Below are positions 1 to 11,098 of a DNA stretch of 64,000 nt, piece by piece. A program made the translations under genes and the position numbers. Every line of letters starts with the position of its first letter. Position 1 is the stretch's first letter. The notes beneath the pieces are model-generated. The model was given only the letters and a program-made list of their open reading frames with translations. It ran no database searches and was not told where the DNA came from. The stretch is taken from assembly GCA_963969595.1 (NCBI GenBank), contig OZ018416.1:7642065-7706064 (forward strand). The letters are read 5' to 3'. Source of the DNA: Neckera pumila (taxonomy: Eukaryota > Streptophyta > Bryopsida > Hypnales > Neckeraceae).

Positions 1-299
1 AGCCTATGCCTTTGAGTATCACAACTTGTTAGATACACTCATGCAAGATTTGAGAAGCAAGTAAGAGATCTATCTTACTCTAAATCACCTTGCAATACAA
101 AGAAGTCAAGCAATTTGACAATATGCTAGCCTTTTTTGATGATTTCTTGTGCATTGGAGAATTTAAAAAAAAAAAAATCAAAATGGTGTGAAATAGAGAA
201 CCAAACATTTAGAATATATAGAAGTTTTTTTCAAATCTTCAACCATGAATAGATGCTTTGATGATCACTATAAATGGTTGAATTCAAATTTGTTGCTTC

Positions 300-1670
300 T
301 ATACAGTGACAAACAAAACTGAGTACTTTTACAAAACGTTTTCATTCAAATAACCATACCATAAGCATCAATGGACAAAGTCCAAAAGTGTATATACAAA
401 AGTTGAAGTATGCAACATACTAAACGTTACCATAGAAGTTTGAAGAAAAAATTAGTTGTGGTTTAAAAGAAAATCCATTTCAAAGTTAGCCATGTCTAAT
501 ACTCAGTTTTGTTCAACATGATTTGAAATTATTTTATTTTTGTCAATTTTTTCTTAGAACTCTGAAAAACTTTTTGTGCCTTGGCATGTTGGTATACATC
601 ATTTCAGATTGTTATATGCAAGAATTGAAGGAAATTGACATTTATAGAATTTAAAATATCAACAATTTGATGAACATGCAAATGATGTTGCAATGTTTGA
701 ATTTTTTTTTGGAATTGAGAGCATGGATGGCATTAGCCATTGTTGAGAGTGTATAGGTTGCAATATGGACTATTTTTACTTCTTAATGCCCTTGCATTTG
801 AAATATTTGTTGAATTGGACATTGCATTCAATTTATATTTCATAGTTAGATAATGCATTTTAAAATTCAATTTCTTTGTCCAAAGACTAGAGCTCATGAT
901 GCACACAATAGATCCAACAAATCCCCAAAAATTAAATTATCATTGTCAATACCATCAAAAAATTGCCAAAATGATGAACGTTAGTGTACTTTTCGGCAAT
1001 TTTCAATTTTTTGACGATATTGATATTAATAATTTACTTTTTGGAGGATTTGTTGGATCTATTGTGTGAATCATGAACTCTAGTCTTTGTACAAAGAAAT
1101 TGAATTTTAAAATGCATTATCTAACTATGAAATATAAATTGAATGCAATGTCCAATTCAACAAATATTTCAAATGCAAGGGCATTAAGAAGTAAAAATAG
1201 TCCATATTGCAACCTATACACTCTCAACAATGGCTAATGCCATCCATGCTCTCAATTCCAAAAAAAAATTCAAACATTGCAACATCATTTGCATGTTCAT
1301 CAAATTGTTGATATTTTAAATTCTATAAATGTCAATTTCCTTCAATTCTTGCATATAACAATCTGAAATGATGTATACCAACATGCCAAGGCACAAAAAG
1401 TTTTTCAGAGTTCTAAGAAAAAATTGACAAAAATAAAATAATTTCAAATCATGTTGAACAAAACTGAGTATTAGACATGGCTAACTTTGAAATGGATTTT
1501 CTTTTAAACCACAACTAATTTTTTCTTCAAACTTCTATGGTAACGTTTAGTATGTTGCATACTTCAACTTTTGTATATACACTTTTGGACTTTGTCCATT
1601 GATGCTTATGGTATGGTTGTTTGAATGAAAACGTTTTGTAAAAGTACTCAGTTTCGTTTGTCATTGTATA
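300..1670. repeat. Long foldback element (near-perfect inverted repeat, arms about 650 bp)
   Basis: The left arm (about 300-968) and the right arm (about 1003-1670) are reverse complements with only scattered mismatches. The left end reads TATACAGTGACAAAC and the right end, reverse-complemented, reads TATACAATGACAAAC. The two arms diverge towards the centre, leaving a spacer of roughly 30-40 bases near 970-1000. There is no long ORF. The structure fits a foldback or MITE-type DNA transposon, or a recent inverted duplication. The transcript would form a very long hairpin. No convincing target-site duplication was seen. Confidence 0.9.
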
Positions 1671-2727
1671 TGTATTTTAATATGTAGAAAAAAAAATTCT
1701 AAGTTTTTAATTGTGAGCCACAATCATTCCTATACTACCTAAGAATTTTAGATTTATAACATCGATTTTCATGCTTGTAATCCTATAAAAAAATGTCAAA
1801 ATATAGTACGACATGTATGGTAATCTCTAACAAATCTCAAACCCACTCACTTCACATGCCCTAAAAGCCTCTTTTGAATTTCTCTTCTAATGAACTTTTT
1901 GTTTGAGTTAGGGAATTCACAAATCACTCCAAATAGAAGTATTCCAAAAATGGATATTGAGCCTCCTTACATTGACTTCTTATAAAGAATTGGTATCAAT
2001 AATTTTAGGACCGTTGATTTGTGTCCTACAAACCATTAGAATGAAAATGAACAAATGGAATTAGAATTGGAAGATTAAGCCAATCAAAAATTTCAACAAA
2101 ATTTATTTTTAATTATTGTGTAATCAGAATTTGAGGACATGAAAAACTAGTTGGAGTATGGGGCATGGCAGACAATTAGTAGTTTAGTTTGAGAAATTCC
2201 CCAAACATTGATTAGCATCTTTTTGTGTAAATAATGGTCTTTGAATCCCTTCAATTCTTAAAGAATTTAATATCTATTAAGTTTTTTCATCTTATTTCTA
2301 AGCAAATTTTACTAATAAATATGAGCATATGCATCTAAGTTTCTTTTTTTAATATCAAAATTACAATTCAAAGGTAGAGGCTTGAAAGTTCAAACATTAT
2401 AATATGAGTACTACTATATTTTAAAAAATTCAAAGACAAATTGGTAGATTTTCTAAACCTTTGCTTGTGATTAGATATATAAAAGTTGGTCATACTTCTA
2501 GATGGACACTTTGAAGTAGCCCATACTCCCTTTTATAAGACTTGGACACACTTTAGGATGGACAATTCAAAACAACTCATTCTCCTTCATAGACAAGATA
2601 ATACCACTCTTAAAGGGATCCTAAAGAAGGTTCAAAAATGTCATAGTGAAATAAAGTAGATGTCCCTCATCATAAGTGAAGGACCCTAGTCATCTCGAAC
2701 TTGAGGGAGGACAATTTTCAACAAATA
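1671..2727. other. AT-rich intergenic DNA, no gene seen
   Basis: AT-rich sequence with homopolymer tracts and no credible ORF, splice pattern or recognised repeat boundary. Confidence 0.6.
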
Positions 2728-3008
2728 TCATACTGAAGTTGAAAATTCATGCCTACGTACCATAATCGTACATATTACATGTATTTTACGCACTGAATCA
2801 ATGTCGTTAAAATCTTTATTAAAAGTGTACAATTTATGTACTTTAATTATACAAATGTGGTATCCAAAATGCACCTAAACTTTACTGATATTAGTACAAC
2901 ACTTGTACGTTATTGATAGGCATTGTTTACGCATTGATTCAGTGCGTAAAAATACACGTAATATGTACAATTATGGTACGTAGGTAGGAATTCACAACTT
3001 CAGTGTTG
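2728..3008. mobile_element. MITE with about 80-bp terminal inverted repeats
   Basis: The left end (TACTGAAGTTGAAAATTCAT and onward, including CTACGTACCATAATCGTACA and TTTTACGCACTGAATCAATG) is repeated in reverse complement at 2934-3006. The element is about 280 bp and non-coding. The superfamily cannot be assigned because no clear target-site duplication is visible. Confidence 0.75.
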
Positions 3009-3107
3009 TATTTGTACAAACCTATGAACCTTATAAATTAGAGATGTATATAAATTGAATATATATCATATAGAACAAAAAAGGAAGAAGGTAAGATCTC
3101 TTCTTCA

Positions 3108-3820
3108 TTAACCCCTAAAGACCAAGGCCTTTTTTTTGCCAAAAAACTCTCAAAAGTGCCATTTCTAGAGCAAAGAGTAAACAAATTTGAAAAATGTTTT
3201 TTTTGCACATCTAACCATAGGATCTTATACCTAACTAGTATGAGAATGTGTGGAAAAAATTTCAGAATTTTTGACTGCACAAATTGCAAGATATCTAGCA
3301 ATCTAGATAAGTAGAAGTAGGTCCAAAATTGAATGAAATACTAAATCGTTAATAGCTCTTAGGTGGAATTAAAACACCATAATCCCAATGGTGGGATTGT
3401 TCTTGAAAATAAACTTAACCTTGTCAAAAAAAAAAATTGAAAAAAATTGAAAATTGCATTTACAAATGAATTCTATAAGTTTTTTTGTGTAGACACTTAG
3501 ATTGCCCGAAAAACAAGATTGTCCATAACTTTCTCATTTTGATTCCAAATAGAATGAATCAAAGCGGCGAAAAAGTTGGAAAAAAAAATTCAATTTTTTA
3601 AAGTTTTTTTTTTCTACCCGGCAAATTGCTTTTTGGACTTCGGGTGACATAACTTTTGCTCCCAGGCATCGATTGGAAAAAAAATTATATTTCTAGAAAG
3701 CTAATGTGATTACCTATCTCCAAAAAAAGTTTCAAAAAATCAGGTCAAAATTTCAAGTTGCACGAGCCTACCCAAATTCCCAAGTGTCCCCGGAGGGGAC
3801 TTTGGTAGTTTAGGGGTTAA
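3108..3820 (+). mobile_element. TTAA-bounded non-autonomous DNA transposon, copy A
   Basis: TTAA at 3108-3111 is followed by CCCCTAAAGACCAAGG. The other end reads TTTGGTAGTTTAGGGG followed by TTAA at 3817-3820. Internal blocks are shared with the copies at 10160, 14589 and 56125: ACAAGATTGTCCATAACTTT near 3510 and GGTGACATAACTTTTGCTCC near 3645. It has no ORF that could be a transposase. A TTAA target site with CCC-starting ends is typical of piggyBac. A PIF/Harbinger element with a TAA or TTA site is the alternative. Confidence 0.7.
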
Positions 3821-4364
3821 GTAGAAGTAGATACAAGATAGAAGGAAAATCTAAAATATTAATAACTTTTAGATGGAATTAAAATGCACTAATCCCAATG
3901 GTGAGATTGTTCTAGCACAGAAACTAAACCATGTAGAACTTTTTTATTTGAAAAATTGCAAAAATTGCATTCCAAAATGAATCCTACAAATTATTTTTTT
4001 CAAGAAGATGCTTTAATTGCCCAAAAAACAAGATTGTCCATAACTTTCTCATAGAAAATCCAAATGAAATGAATCAAAGCTTCCCAAATAGAAAAAAATA
4101 TAATCTATAAGAAAAGAAAATTTTAAAAAAAATTATTTTTTTTGCAAAATTTTTTTGCTGCCCCCTCTCCCCTGTTTTGAGCTTATTTGGGCATAACTTT
4201 TGTTCCTGGGCACTGATTGAAAAAAAATTACATTCCCACAAAGCTTATCATTTTTTCTATCTCCAAAAAAAGTTTCAAAAAATCATGACAAAAATTCAGC
4301 CCGTAGTTACCTGCCCGAAATCCCACTTGTCCGTTGAACGGACACTTGGTCCTTTAAGGGTTAA
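3821..4364 (+). mobile_element. TTAA family, 3' part only, tandem to copy A
   Basis: The segment starts in the middle of the element consensus (GTAGAAGTAGATACAAGATA, compare 3313 and 14966) directly after the end of copy A. It runs to CTTGGTCCTTTAAGGG and TTAA at 4361-4364. The 5' half is missing, so this is a partial tandem duplication or a nested remnant. The ORF across 4177-4479 lies over this repeat and is not considered a gene. Confidence 0.65.
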
Positions 4365-4486
4365 TAAAAAGAGGTCATTGATATTGGTAGATGTATGTTC
4401 TAAAATGAGTGCCTTGTTTACATTCCAACATCTAAATTGGATGCATCTACTTTCAGTTGAAAACAAGGAACTGAAATAGTATACTC

Positions 4487-5653
4487 TTAAAGTGACCTTT
4501 TAAGAGTTGACTGTATTTGGAGGGAAGCTAAATTCCTTGAAACAAATTTCAATAAATTTGCATAGGAAGGAAAATGGAATTGCTATCTAACCCAAGTTGT
4601 TTTATATTTTTTGGACCTTCCTAGAATTAGTTATGATTTTTTGAAGTTGAAAATGTAGTGGTCACTAAAAGTGACCACCTCTTGAAATATACACTACCGA
4701 GGAAAGCAAAATGTACCTCTGTGTTAGTGGTTGCTTTAAAGAGCACTGTGTTTTTAGAGCACCCTACCTTAGCCCTTAGTGATCGGTCGACCACTTTTTG
4801 GTTGATTTTTGGACTCTTGGTCTAATATTGTTCAAAATACATTTGATCACAAAAATCTCATAGAGTAATGCAATTAGAATGTCTTTATGTGCTTCAAACA
4901 ACCAATTTCAAGAAAATTGGAGCATTGCTGAGTTAGCTATGAGGTTGCAAACTCAAATGGCCTGGACCTTCAAATGGAAAGTGTTCAACAAAAATACAAA
5001 AAATATCAACCAAATTGTGAGATTTTTTTGTAACTTGATGTCTTGACAAGGCACAAATGTTGCTTTGTAATCTCATGAATGCCCAAAAGAAAATTATGCA
5101 TTGGTATTTATGTAGCGCAAATTCTAAAGGGTCATTCAAGTCATTGATTTTTGAAAACTAAAGAAAGCAACTCAAATTCTAGCAAGGCTCTAGAAGCAAA
5201 CATAATTTAGAGGTACATTTTGCTTTCTTCAATGTACCAAGTTTGCACATTTTAGAAGTGTAATTGTTTTGATGACCACAAATGACCATTTTTTGTGAAC
5301 TTCAAAAATTTATAACTAATTTCACAAAGCTTGAAAAAAATATGAAACAGCTTGCATTAGATGCCTATTCTAATTGTCTTTTGAAGAAAATTTACTAAAA
5401 AATATTTAAAGATGTTTTGCCTCCCCAAAATTCAATTTTAGCCCTTAAAAGGTTGATTTATGGACCTCCTACCTTATTTATAGCAATTTGTACCGTTGGA
5501 TGGGTTGGATTTTTTGTTAGGTTGAAGAATCTCCCTTATGGAAACATCTTGTATGGTTTGATCTAAGACTAAATCTTTAAAGTGACCACAAAATTCATTT
5601 TCTTGAAAAACTATGCCCACCCCCCAAATCAACTACGGTCACTAAAGGGTTAA
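4487..5653. mobile_element. Foldback DNA element of about 1.17 kb between TTAA sites
   Basis: Long imperfect inverted repeats are visible. GAGGAAAGCAAAATGTACCT near 4698 has its reverse complement near 5210. GAATTAGTTATGATTTTTTG near 4622 matches, inverted, sequence near 5305. Both ends carry a GTGACC motif next to TTAA (4487-4490 and 5650-5653), the right end reading GGTCACTAAAGGGTTAA. Non-coding. It may be a second family sharing the TTAA preference of the CCCCTAAAG elements. Confidence 0.55.
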
Positions 5654-5822
5654 GAGTCTTTGGACGTGGTTAGGGCCTAATTTGACTGAAATTTCTTCTC
5701 AGTGACGCCTAATTACAAGCAGTTCAAAGTCAAACTTGGACATACGGTGAAGGACGAAGAAAACACTACCATTACTGAGTTGCCAATTTTATGTTTCGGA
5801 CTTATTATGGGATCATCACAAG

Positions 5823-6503
5823 CTAGATGATGATCTCTTCATAGGTTTCTAAGCAGGGATCTACTTCGCTTGTATCTTGCAGTTTCTTGTGGTCCGCTCT
5901 GTAATGGATCTTGGACATCAAGGGACTGTTATCTCTCAGGACTTTCTCAACGTCAGTTCCATTCCCACTCACGTTTTCCTTTTCAGCTTCCAAGTCCTCG
6001 ATCTCTATATCCCTGAACACGTCTGTTATATCCTCGTAATCACTAGATCTCCGGTCCTGTTTTTTCATCAAAGCTATCACTCCATCCTGCTCTGTTTGTT
6101 GATCATCATCCAATGGCTGAACGATGAAGAATTTCGCATCTTCTTCGTCTGTGTCTCGAGGTTGGAACTTGAAGAGCTTGTGAGTTTCTTCCTCTTCTTC
6201 AGCAGGCATTGGGAGTCTCTGTTCCAGTTTATTAGCCTGATCCTGCTCCACTTCAGCGTCAAGGACAAGATCAGTTTCTTCATCACAACTGTACTCCACC
6301 TTCGTCTTTTCCGACAACTCCTCCTGGGCACCGTATTGCTCACCAGAATTACCATTCATCTTGAAGTTCTTCGAGGCTCCTTCCCTGTCATGCCTGTCAG
6401 TCACTTTTGCTGACGAGTCTTCGCAATTCTCCCCCTCGATGTTACTCTGCCAAGCGAGACAATGCAGACTCTGGTCTGCTACTTCCAACAGCTCCTGTTC
6501 CAC
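5823..6503 (-). CDS. Terminal exon of an acidic, charged protein of unknown function
   Basis: An open frame of 226 codons ends in TAG at 5823-5825. The product is rich in Glu, Asp, Lys and Ser, with an acidic stretch (PAEEEEE) and a likely disordered, partly helical character. No domain, signal peptide or membrane segment was recognised. The first codon of the open frame is GTG, the first in-frame ATG lies inside the frame, and an in-frame TAG lies about 110 bases further upstream. The natural protein therefore probably begins in another exon. A candidate acceptor is the CTGTGTTCAG just upstream (minus strand). It lies about 540 bp downstream of the MOB1 stop codon on the same strand. Its composition differs from the AT-rich repeats around it, and the opposite-strand ORFs over it are shadows. 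It could still be a long chance frame. Confidence 0.5.
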   Translation of the reverse strand: MEQELLEVADQSLHCLAWQSNIEGENCEDSSAKVTDRHDREGASKNFKMNGNSGEQYGAQEELSEKTKVEYSCDEETDLVLDAEVEQDQANKLEQRLPMPAEEEEETHKLFKFQPRDTDEEDAKFFIVQPLDDDQQTEQDGVIALMKKQDRRSSDYEDITDVFRDIEIEDLEAEKENVSGNGTDVEKVLRDNSPLMSKIHYRADHKKLQDTSEVDPCLETYEEIII

Positions 6504-7042
6504 CCACCACTGTCTCCAATGACCATGTACACACTGAACACAGCAAAAAGAGAACTCACAGACCAGTTGTCGTACACAGTTGGTGGTCTGAGACTAGGCT
6601 TTGAAGAGTCCAAATCTGACGGGAGAAAAGGCACATTGAAAAGAGATACATATATATATATTCCGTTGTATTGATCTCAGAATCAGGTACTGAGGAGATT
6701 CCTGAGCTGAACAAAGAAGCGATGGATGTACATTCCATATCTACATACACTTGTTTTGGTGGGCCTTTATTTTGCATCATGCCACCAATACCTTAGGCTA
6801 ATCTAATAACAACTACCTAACGGAAGAGAAGGCCATTAACATGGCAACCATAGTCTCTTTCGAAACCAATTACCAACAATTGAAGATACTATCTCAATAT
6901 CCATGCTCCACGTTGCCTGTAAATAAGGTCAACACCACCTTTCTATTGGTCAAACACCAGGCTATGCAGTTACCAGGTCTGACCTAGAGAGTATCACTCC
7001 CAACCAGGTGAAGACATGGTGACACGACACAGAATGACGTGG

Positions 7043-9023
7043 TTAGTAGGGTACGAAAATTGAGTCAATCAGCTCCTGAAGTGGTGCAAGCTCCTTCTTG
7101 TCAATCAAAGAAAACTCCTACACGACAGAAAAAGTTGAGTCAGTCACCGATCACAGTGCAAGGAACCAAAATTTTCAAGTGATCATTATTAAAGTATACT
7201 CGTTTCCAAATATCGGTCTCATTTCACAATGCAGCATCATACTCTACATCAGAAAACACAGCGAATATCAAGAAACGAAACAGGCGAATGTGAAGTACAT
7301 AGATGAAAAGGATGAAGTGCTTGAAGCAGGTGTTAAGATGAGCCTCCTCTTTGAGACTGACAATCTTCTGAAAGTGAGAGTGATATATATGTGCATAAAC
7401 CCGGAACAGTCTCTTAAAAATGGTCTTCACGACATCCCTGAAGTTCAGAGGGAAGGGAGCCCCTACAGTGCCAACCCAAGCGTGATATGTTAGGAAAACG
7501 ATCTCCAGTGTAAAGTGACATGGACACTCCAAATTTACAATCCCAATGAGACACACCAAATAAGCCCCAACTAGCAATTTCTATGCACAAAGATTTGAAT
7601 TGCTGGGAACAAGCAATATGAGGCCACAATAACCAATTCAGAACAAACGAGCCACTCGCATACGTGCATTCCTTGATCAAGATGGACTTTGTTCAGATGA
7701 TTGCATTGCATCCTATACAAAGATGAATCACATAAAACAATGATATTTGGAAAGGTGAATAGAACCTATTTTCTGTGGAAATATGGCTTCGTCGTCAAGC
7801 TGTCCTTCGATCCAATCCATGAGATATTCCACATACTTTGGAGCTGAAACTTCCAAAGGTTTCTTTATTGTGACCCCGTCAGCCCACCGGTACTCGTACC
7901 TGCGCCACAATCACATTGCATCTCATAAGAAACAGTACATGCCAGGAAAAGATTCAAAACGATTTTCTTATTAATATGCTGTTTCAAAAGTTTGAAAAGA
8001 ACGAATACTAATAGTCATGACACGACGAAGCACTGAAACCCTGAGAGGGATACAGTCGCTTAAACTCTTCAAAAGCTCATGACAAAACGAAAAAACAAAA
8101 AAGGCATATGCTGCGACCACCTCAGGGTTTGAATTAGCTGAAAATCACGAGACATCCATATGGCCAACAAAAACGGAATAAACAACAAGTACTGTTCACT
8201 TCAATGTACAAGGGCCACAAAGAGTTCAAGCAAGTATACTTGGGTCCTGCTGACATAGTAGGGCAATTCTCCGGAGTGCAAAACTCTGTCAACGTTCCAT
8301 AGAGTAGATTCACCTGGTTGAAAAAATCCACAGCTGCCCCAAACCACAAATGCATCACAATAAGTGTACGCATGGGATACATTCTCTACAACGAAAATAC
8401 ACAGGGAGTCCACTCTACCCCAAATTTGGAGCATTCGCAAAATGCTACAAAATGCAACAAAACTCCTTCAACGTGCTTGCGCAAACGACAATTTCCCATC
8501 ACATTTTCCCCTCCAAATGTACTACCTTAGAAGTGTCAATTTTCAAGTAGAAATTAGGGCTTACTGTTTACAGCCAACCACTCGTAGAGATCTTCACCGG
8601 GAGGCAGGCGGACGGCCTCCCGGAGGTTTCCACTTCCGAGAGTGGCATCGATATGCTTGCGAAGGGCCGCCCCCTGCAACATCCACCCCAAAACCAGTCA
8701 CTATCTCCATCCAAAGCCATCTAAATTCTCACCAAAACTCACATCACCAAAACAACAAAAGACGCAAAAACACTCGTTCCTGATCATGCATACCTTGCTT
8801 CCCGAAGGAGTACTTTTCTTCGGGCGGAAAGTGCGTTGATTCCTACTCCACGAAAAACACAACACACAACACACACGAATCAAACCACCGAAACCCTAAA
8901 TCAAGCGAAATTGGCGAAACCCAAACCAAGTGCCCCTAACCCTAAATCAACCCCAATTGCCAAAACCAACACACGGGCAAAACAAACGGAAGGGGCGCAC
9001 CTTCCCAACCCGAAGAGACTCAT
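7043..9023 (-). CDS. MOB1: MOB kinase activator 1 (MOB1), complete, seven coding exons
   Basis: MOB1 is the co-activator of NDR/LATS-type AGC kinases in the Hippo-like pathway and acts in cell proliferation, cytokinesis and plant growth. Coding exons (minus strand) are 9001-9023, 8794-8842, 8565-8673, 8240-8333, 7766-7899, 7299-7462 and 7043-7117. All introns are GT-AG and all phases join. The exons total 648 nt, giving 215 residues, the usual plant length. The start is [17 protein letters not shown] and the end is [18 protein letters not shown]. The zinc-binding set is C79, C84, H161 and H166, at the same positions as in human MOB1A. T35 in DATLGSGN matches the MST/Hippo phosphorylation site. 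Only the exon joins are inferred; the family assignment is very firm. Confidence 0.96.
8843..9000 (-). promoter_or_regulatory. MOB1 first intron with two telo-box motifs
   Basis: On the plus strand AAACCCTAAA lies at 8891-8900 and AACCCTAAA at 8938-8946. Telo-boxes (AAACCCTAA) near transcription starts of plant genes bind TRB-type factors and are common in growth and translation genes. The function here is inferred from the motif alone. Confidence 0.4.
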
Positions 9024-9480
9024 GGCTCGCAGCGACTCCGTCGTTCAAAACTGACTATCGCTCCAGCAAAGCTTACTATTGCAAAGATCAAAACGGGCTT
9101 TGATCCACAAATGCTGGAGCGGAACTGATGAGCATCAGGGCAATAGTGCGAGCCCAACAATAATCGGGATCCAACATCAACGACAAAACCGAAAACGCCG
9201 GCCCTTCCTGGCTACTTCTCTTCTCTTCTCTTCTCTCCTCGATTGCTGCGACGCCTATGGCCCACACCTTCCACTCTGTTTCAGTTGGAGAATCTCTGCA
9301 ACAGCAGTGAACTTGCACTTACGTGCAGGCTTTAGGTCTCTTCTGCAAGTTATAGTAAACTGGAGTGGGGCTCAGAAATTGGGACGACGAGATTCACGAG
9401 AATGATGGAGCAGAGCATCCCGATCTCCTCCAAAGGCCGCTGGGCGCTGGCTGGCAGCGGTTTCTCTACGCTGAGTATGG
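9024..9480 (-). promoter_or_regulatory. MOB1 5' untranslated and promoter region
   Basis: GC-richer sequence directly upstream of the MOB1 start. On the transcribed strand a GA-rich tract with repeated GAGAA units (complement of the CTCTT repeats at about 9217-9240) is typical of a plant 5' leader. A short palindrome GAATACATAGTATGTATTC sits near 9484. No clear TATA box was found. ORFs here on either strand are taken as chance frames. Confidence 0.5.
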
Positions 9481-10159
9481 TATGAATACATAGTATGTAT
9501 TCTGGGGCATACTGTACGTCCAGACCTCTTTAATGTCACACGTCGTTGCATGGAGTTCTGAAGTACCCTACGATTAAGTTCTGAAGGTCAGATTCAGACA
9601 TATTTTTTTTGCTGTGATTGCCCGGAAAACAAGATTGTCTATAACTTTCTCATAACAAATCCAAGTAACAAAGTAGATTGGTGTGAAGTTTTATTAATTT
9701 TAATTATTTTATAATTTACACCCAAAACACCTTTATCAATGACCTTTAAGCTAAATGTTGCTATCAAACAACATTTATCTTTTCTATAATTAATACTAAT
9801 ATTATGATATTTTCCACTTGTGAAAGAATATGTTTTCTATTGATGTTGATTTTCTTACAAGACTTTTGATGAAAAATTAGATTCTTATAATTTTTATCAA
9901 AATGTAAAGATGATTTTTTAAATTAAATATCACATATATCAAGAAAATTTGACTTTTTTACATCATAAATTAAGATTGGTATAGAAAACATAATTTTATA
10001 ATATCTACATTAAAAAAAATGAAAGAGAAAAATATCAATGATATACACATAATATTGTGTAATTTTAGATTTTAACATGTAGAGCTTTGCATATGCAATA
10101 ATTCTTTCTATTTTTTTATTCTTTTTCAAAATTTTAATATGGAATAGAAACAATTCTCA
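9481..10159. other. AT-rich DNA with one TTAA-family fragment
   Basis: The stretch 9610-9680 (GATTGCCCGGAAAACAAGAT followed by CTATAACTTTCTCATAAC) is an internal fragment of the TTAA-bounded family, without ends. The rest is AT-rich with no gene seen. Confidence 0.6.
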
Positions 10160-11098
10160 TTAACTCCTAAAGTCCCAAGGTTAATGAGAAAGTTTCATCC
10201 AAAACCACTCAAAATCACCATTTCTATTGCAGCTGAAAGAACAAAAAAACTTTATAAATTGTTTTTTTTACATATTGAACTGTAAATTCTTGTATAGGAC
10301 TAGCATGAGAATGTGTGGAAGAAATTTTAAAAACTTCCACTAAATAGATTACAAAATATTTGCATTTGAAATGAAGAAAACAAGTTTTTGAGCATGTTCA
10401 ATGAATGAAATTATTTGATTTTAAATCTTCTTAACTTTAAATTATTGCACTAAATATTTTGAATTAAAAAAAATTAATTTTGAAGATTTTAATTGAAATT
10501 CTAGGAAAAAATGGTTAAAAAAAATATGTCATTTTTTCGTTTTTTAGAAAATTATTATATAGATATAGATACAAGATTGAAGGAAAATTTAAATTGTCAA
10601 TAGCTTTAAAATGGAATTGAAATACACTAATCCCAATGGTGAGATTGTTCTAACAAGCATACTTTTGTGGAAACTTTTTTTGGAAAATTGTAAAAACTAA
10701 GTTAAAAAATGAATCTAATATGTTATTTTCTCAAGGAAATTTATATAATTGCCTGCAAAACAAGAAGCTCCATAATTTTCACATCACTAATCCAAATGGA
10801 ATGAATCAAATCTTTTTGTGTAAACAAAACAGAATCTAAGAAAAAAATATATGAAAAAAAATTATTTCAAATTTTTGTGGATTTTTTTGTTGCCCATTCT
10901 CCTCCATTGTGAGGATATTGTGGCATAATTTTTGCTCTCCAACACCAATTGAAAACAAAAATTATGTTCCCTAAAAGCTAAATAATGTATTTTTCCTATC
11001 TCACAAAAAAAATTCAGAAAATCACTTCAAAAATTGAGGTTACATGAGCCTAAAATCTATTTTAGACTGCAAGGGGACAACGAGACTTTAGGATTTAG
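10160..11098 (+). mobile_element. TTAA-bounded DNA transposon, copy D (diverged)
   Basis: The start is TTAACTCCTAAAGTCCCAAGG at 10160. The end is a degenerate GAGACTTTAGGATTTAGG. The internal order matches copy E: CTAGCATGAGAATGTGTGGA, then TAATCCCAATGGTGAGATTG, then the GGCATAATTTTTGCTC block. It is about 0.94 kb and non-coding. The right TTAA has decayed. Confidence 0.65.

Noticed and set aside
4177..4479. Plus-strand 100-codon frame
   Set aside because: Spans the repeat end of the TTAA family and its flank; no motif.
5877..6413. Plus-strand 178-codon frame with hydrophobic stretches
   Set aside because: Antisense of the acidic reading frame; Glu/Lys codons read backwards give Phe/Leu runs.
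8364..8783. Plus-strand 139-codon frame
   Set aside because: Lies opposite exons 2-4 of MOB1, which explain the open frame.
9079..9405. Plus-strand 108-codon frame
   Set aside because: Lies over the MOB1 leader and promoter; low-complexity CT tract and no motif.
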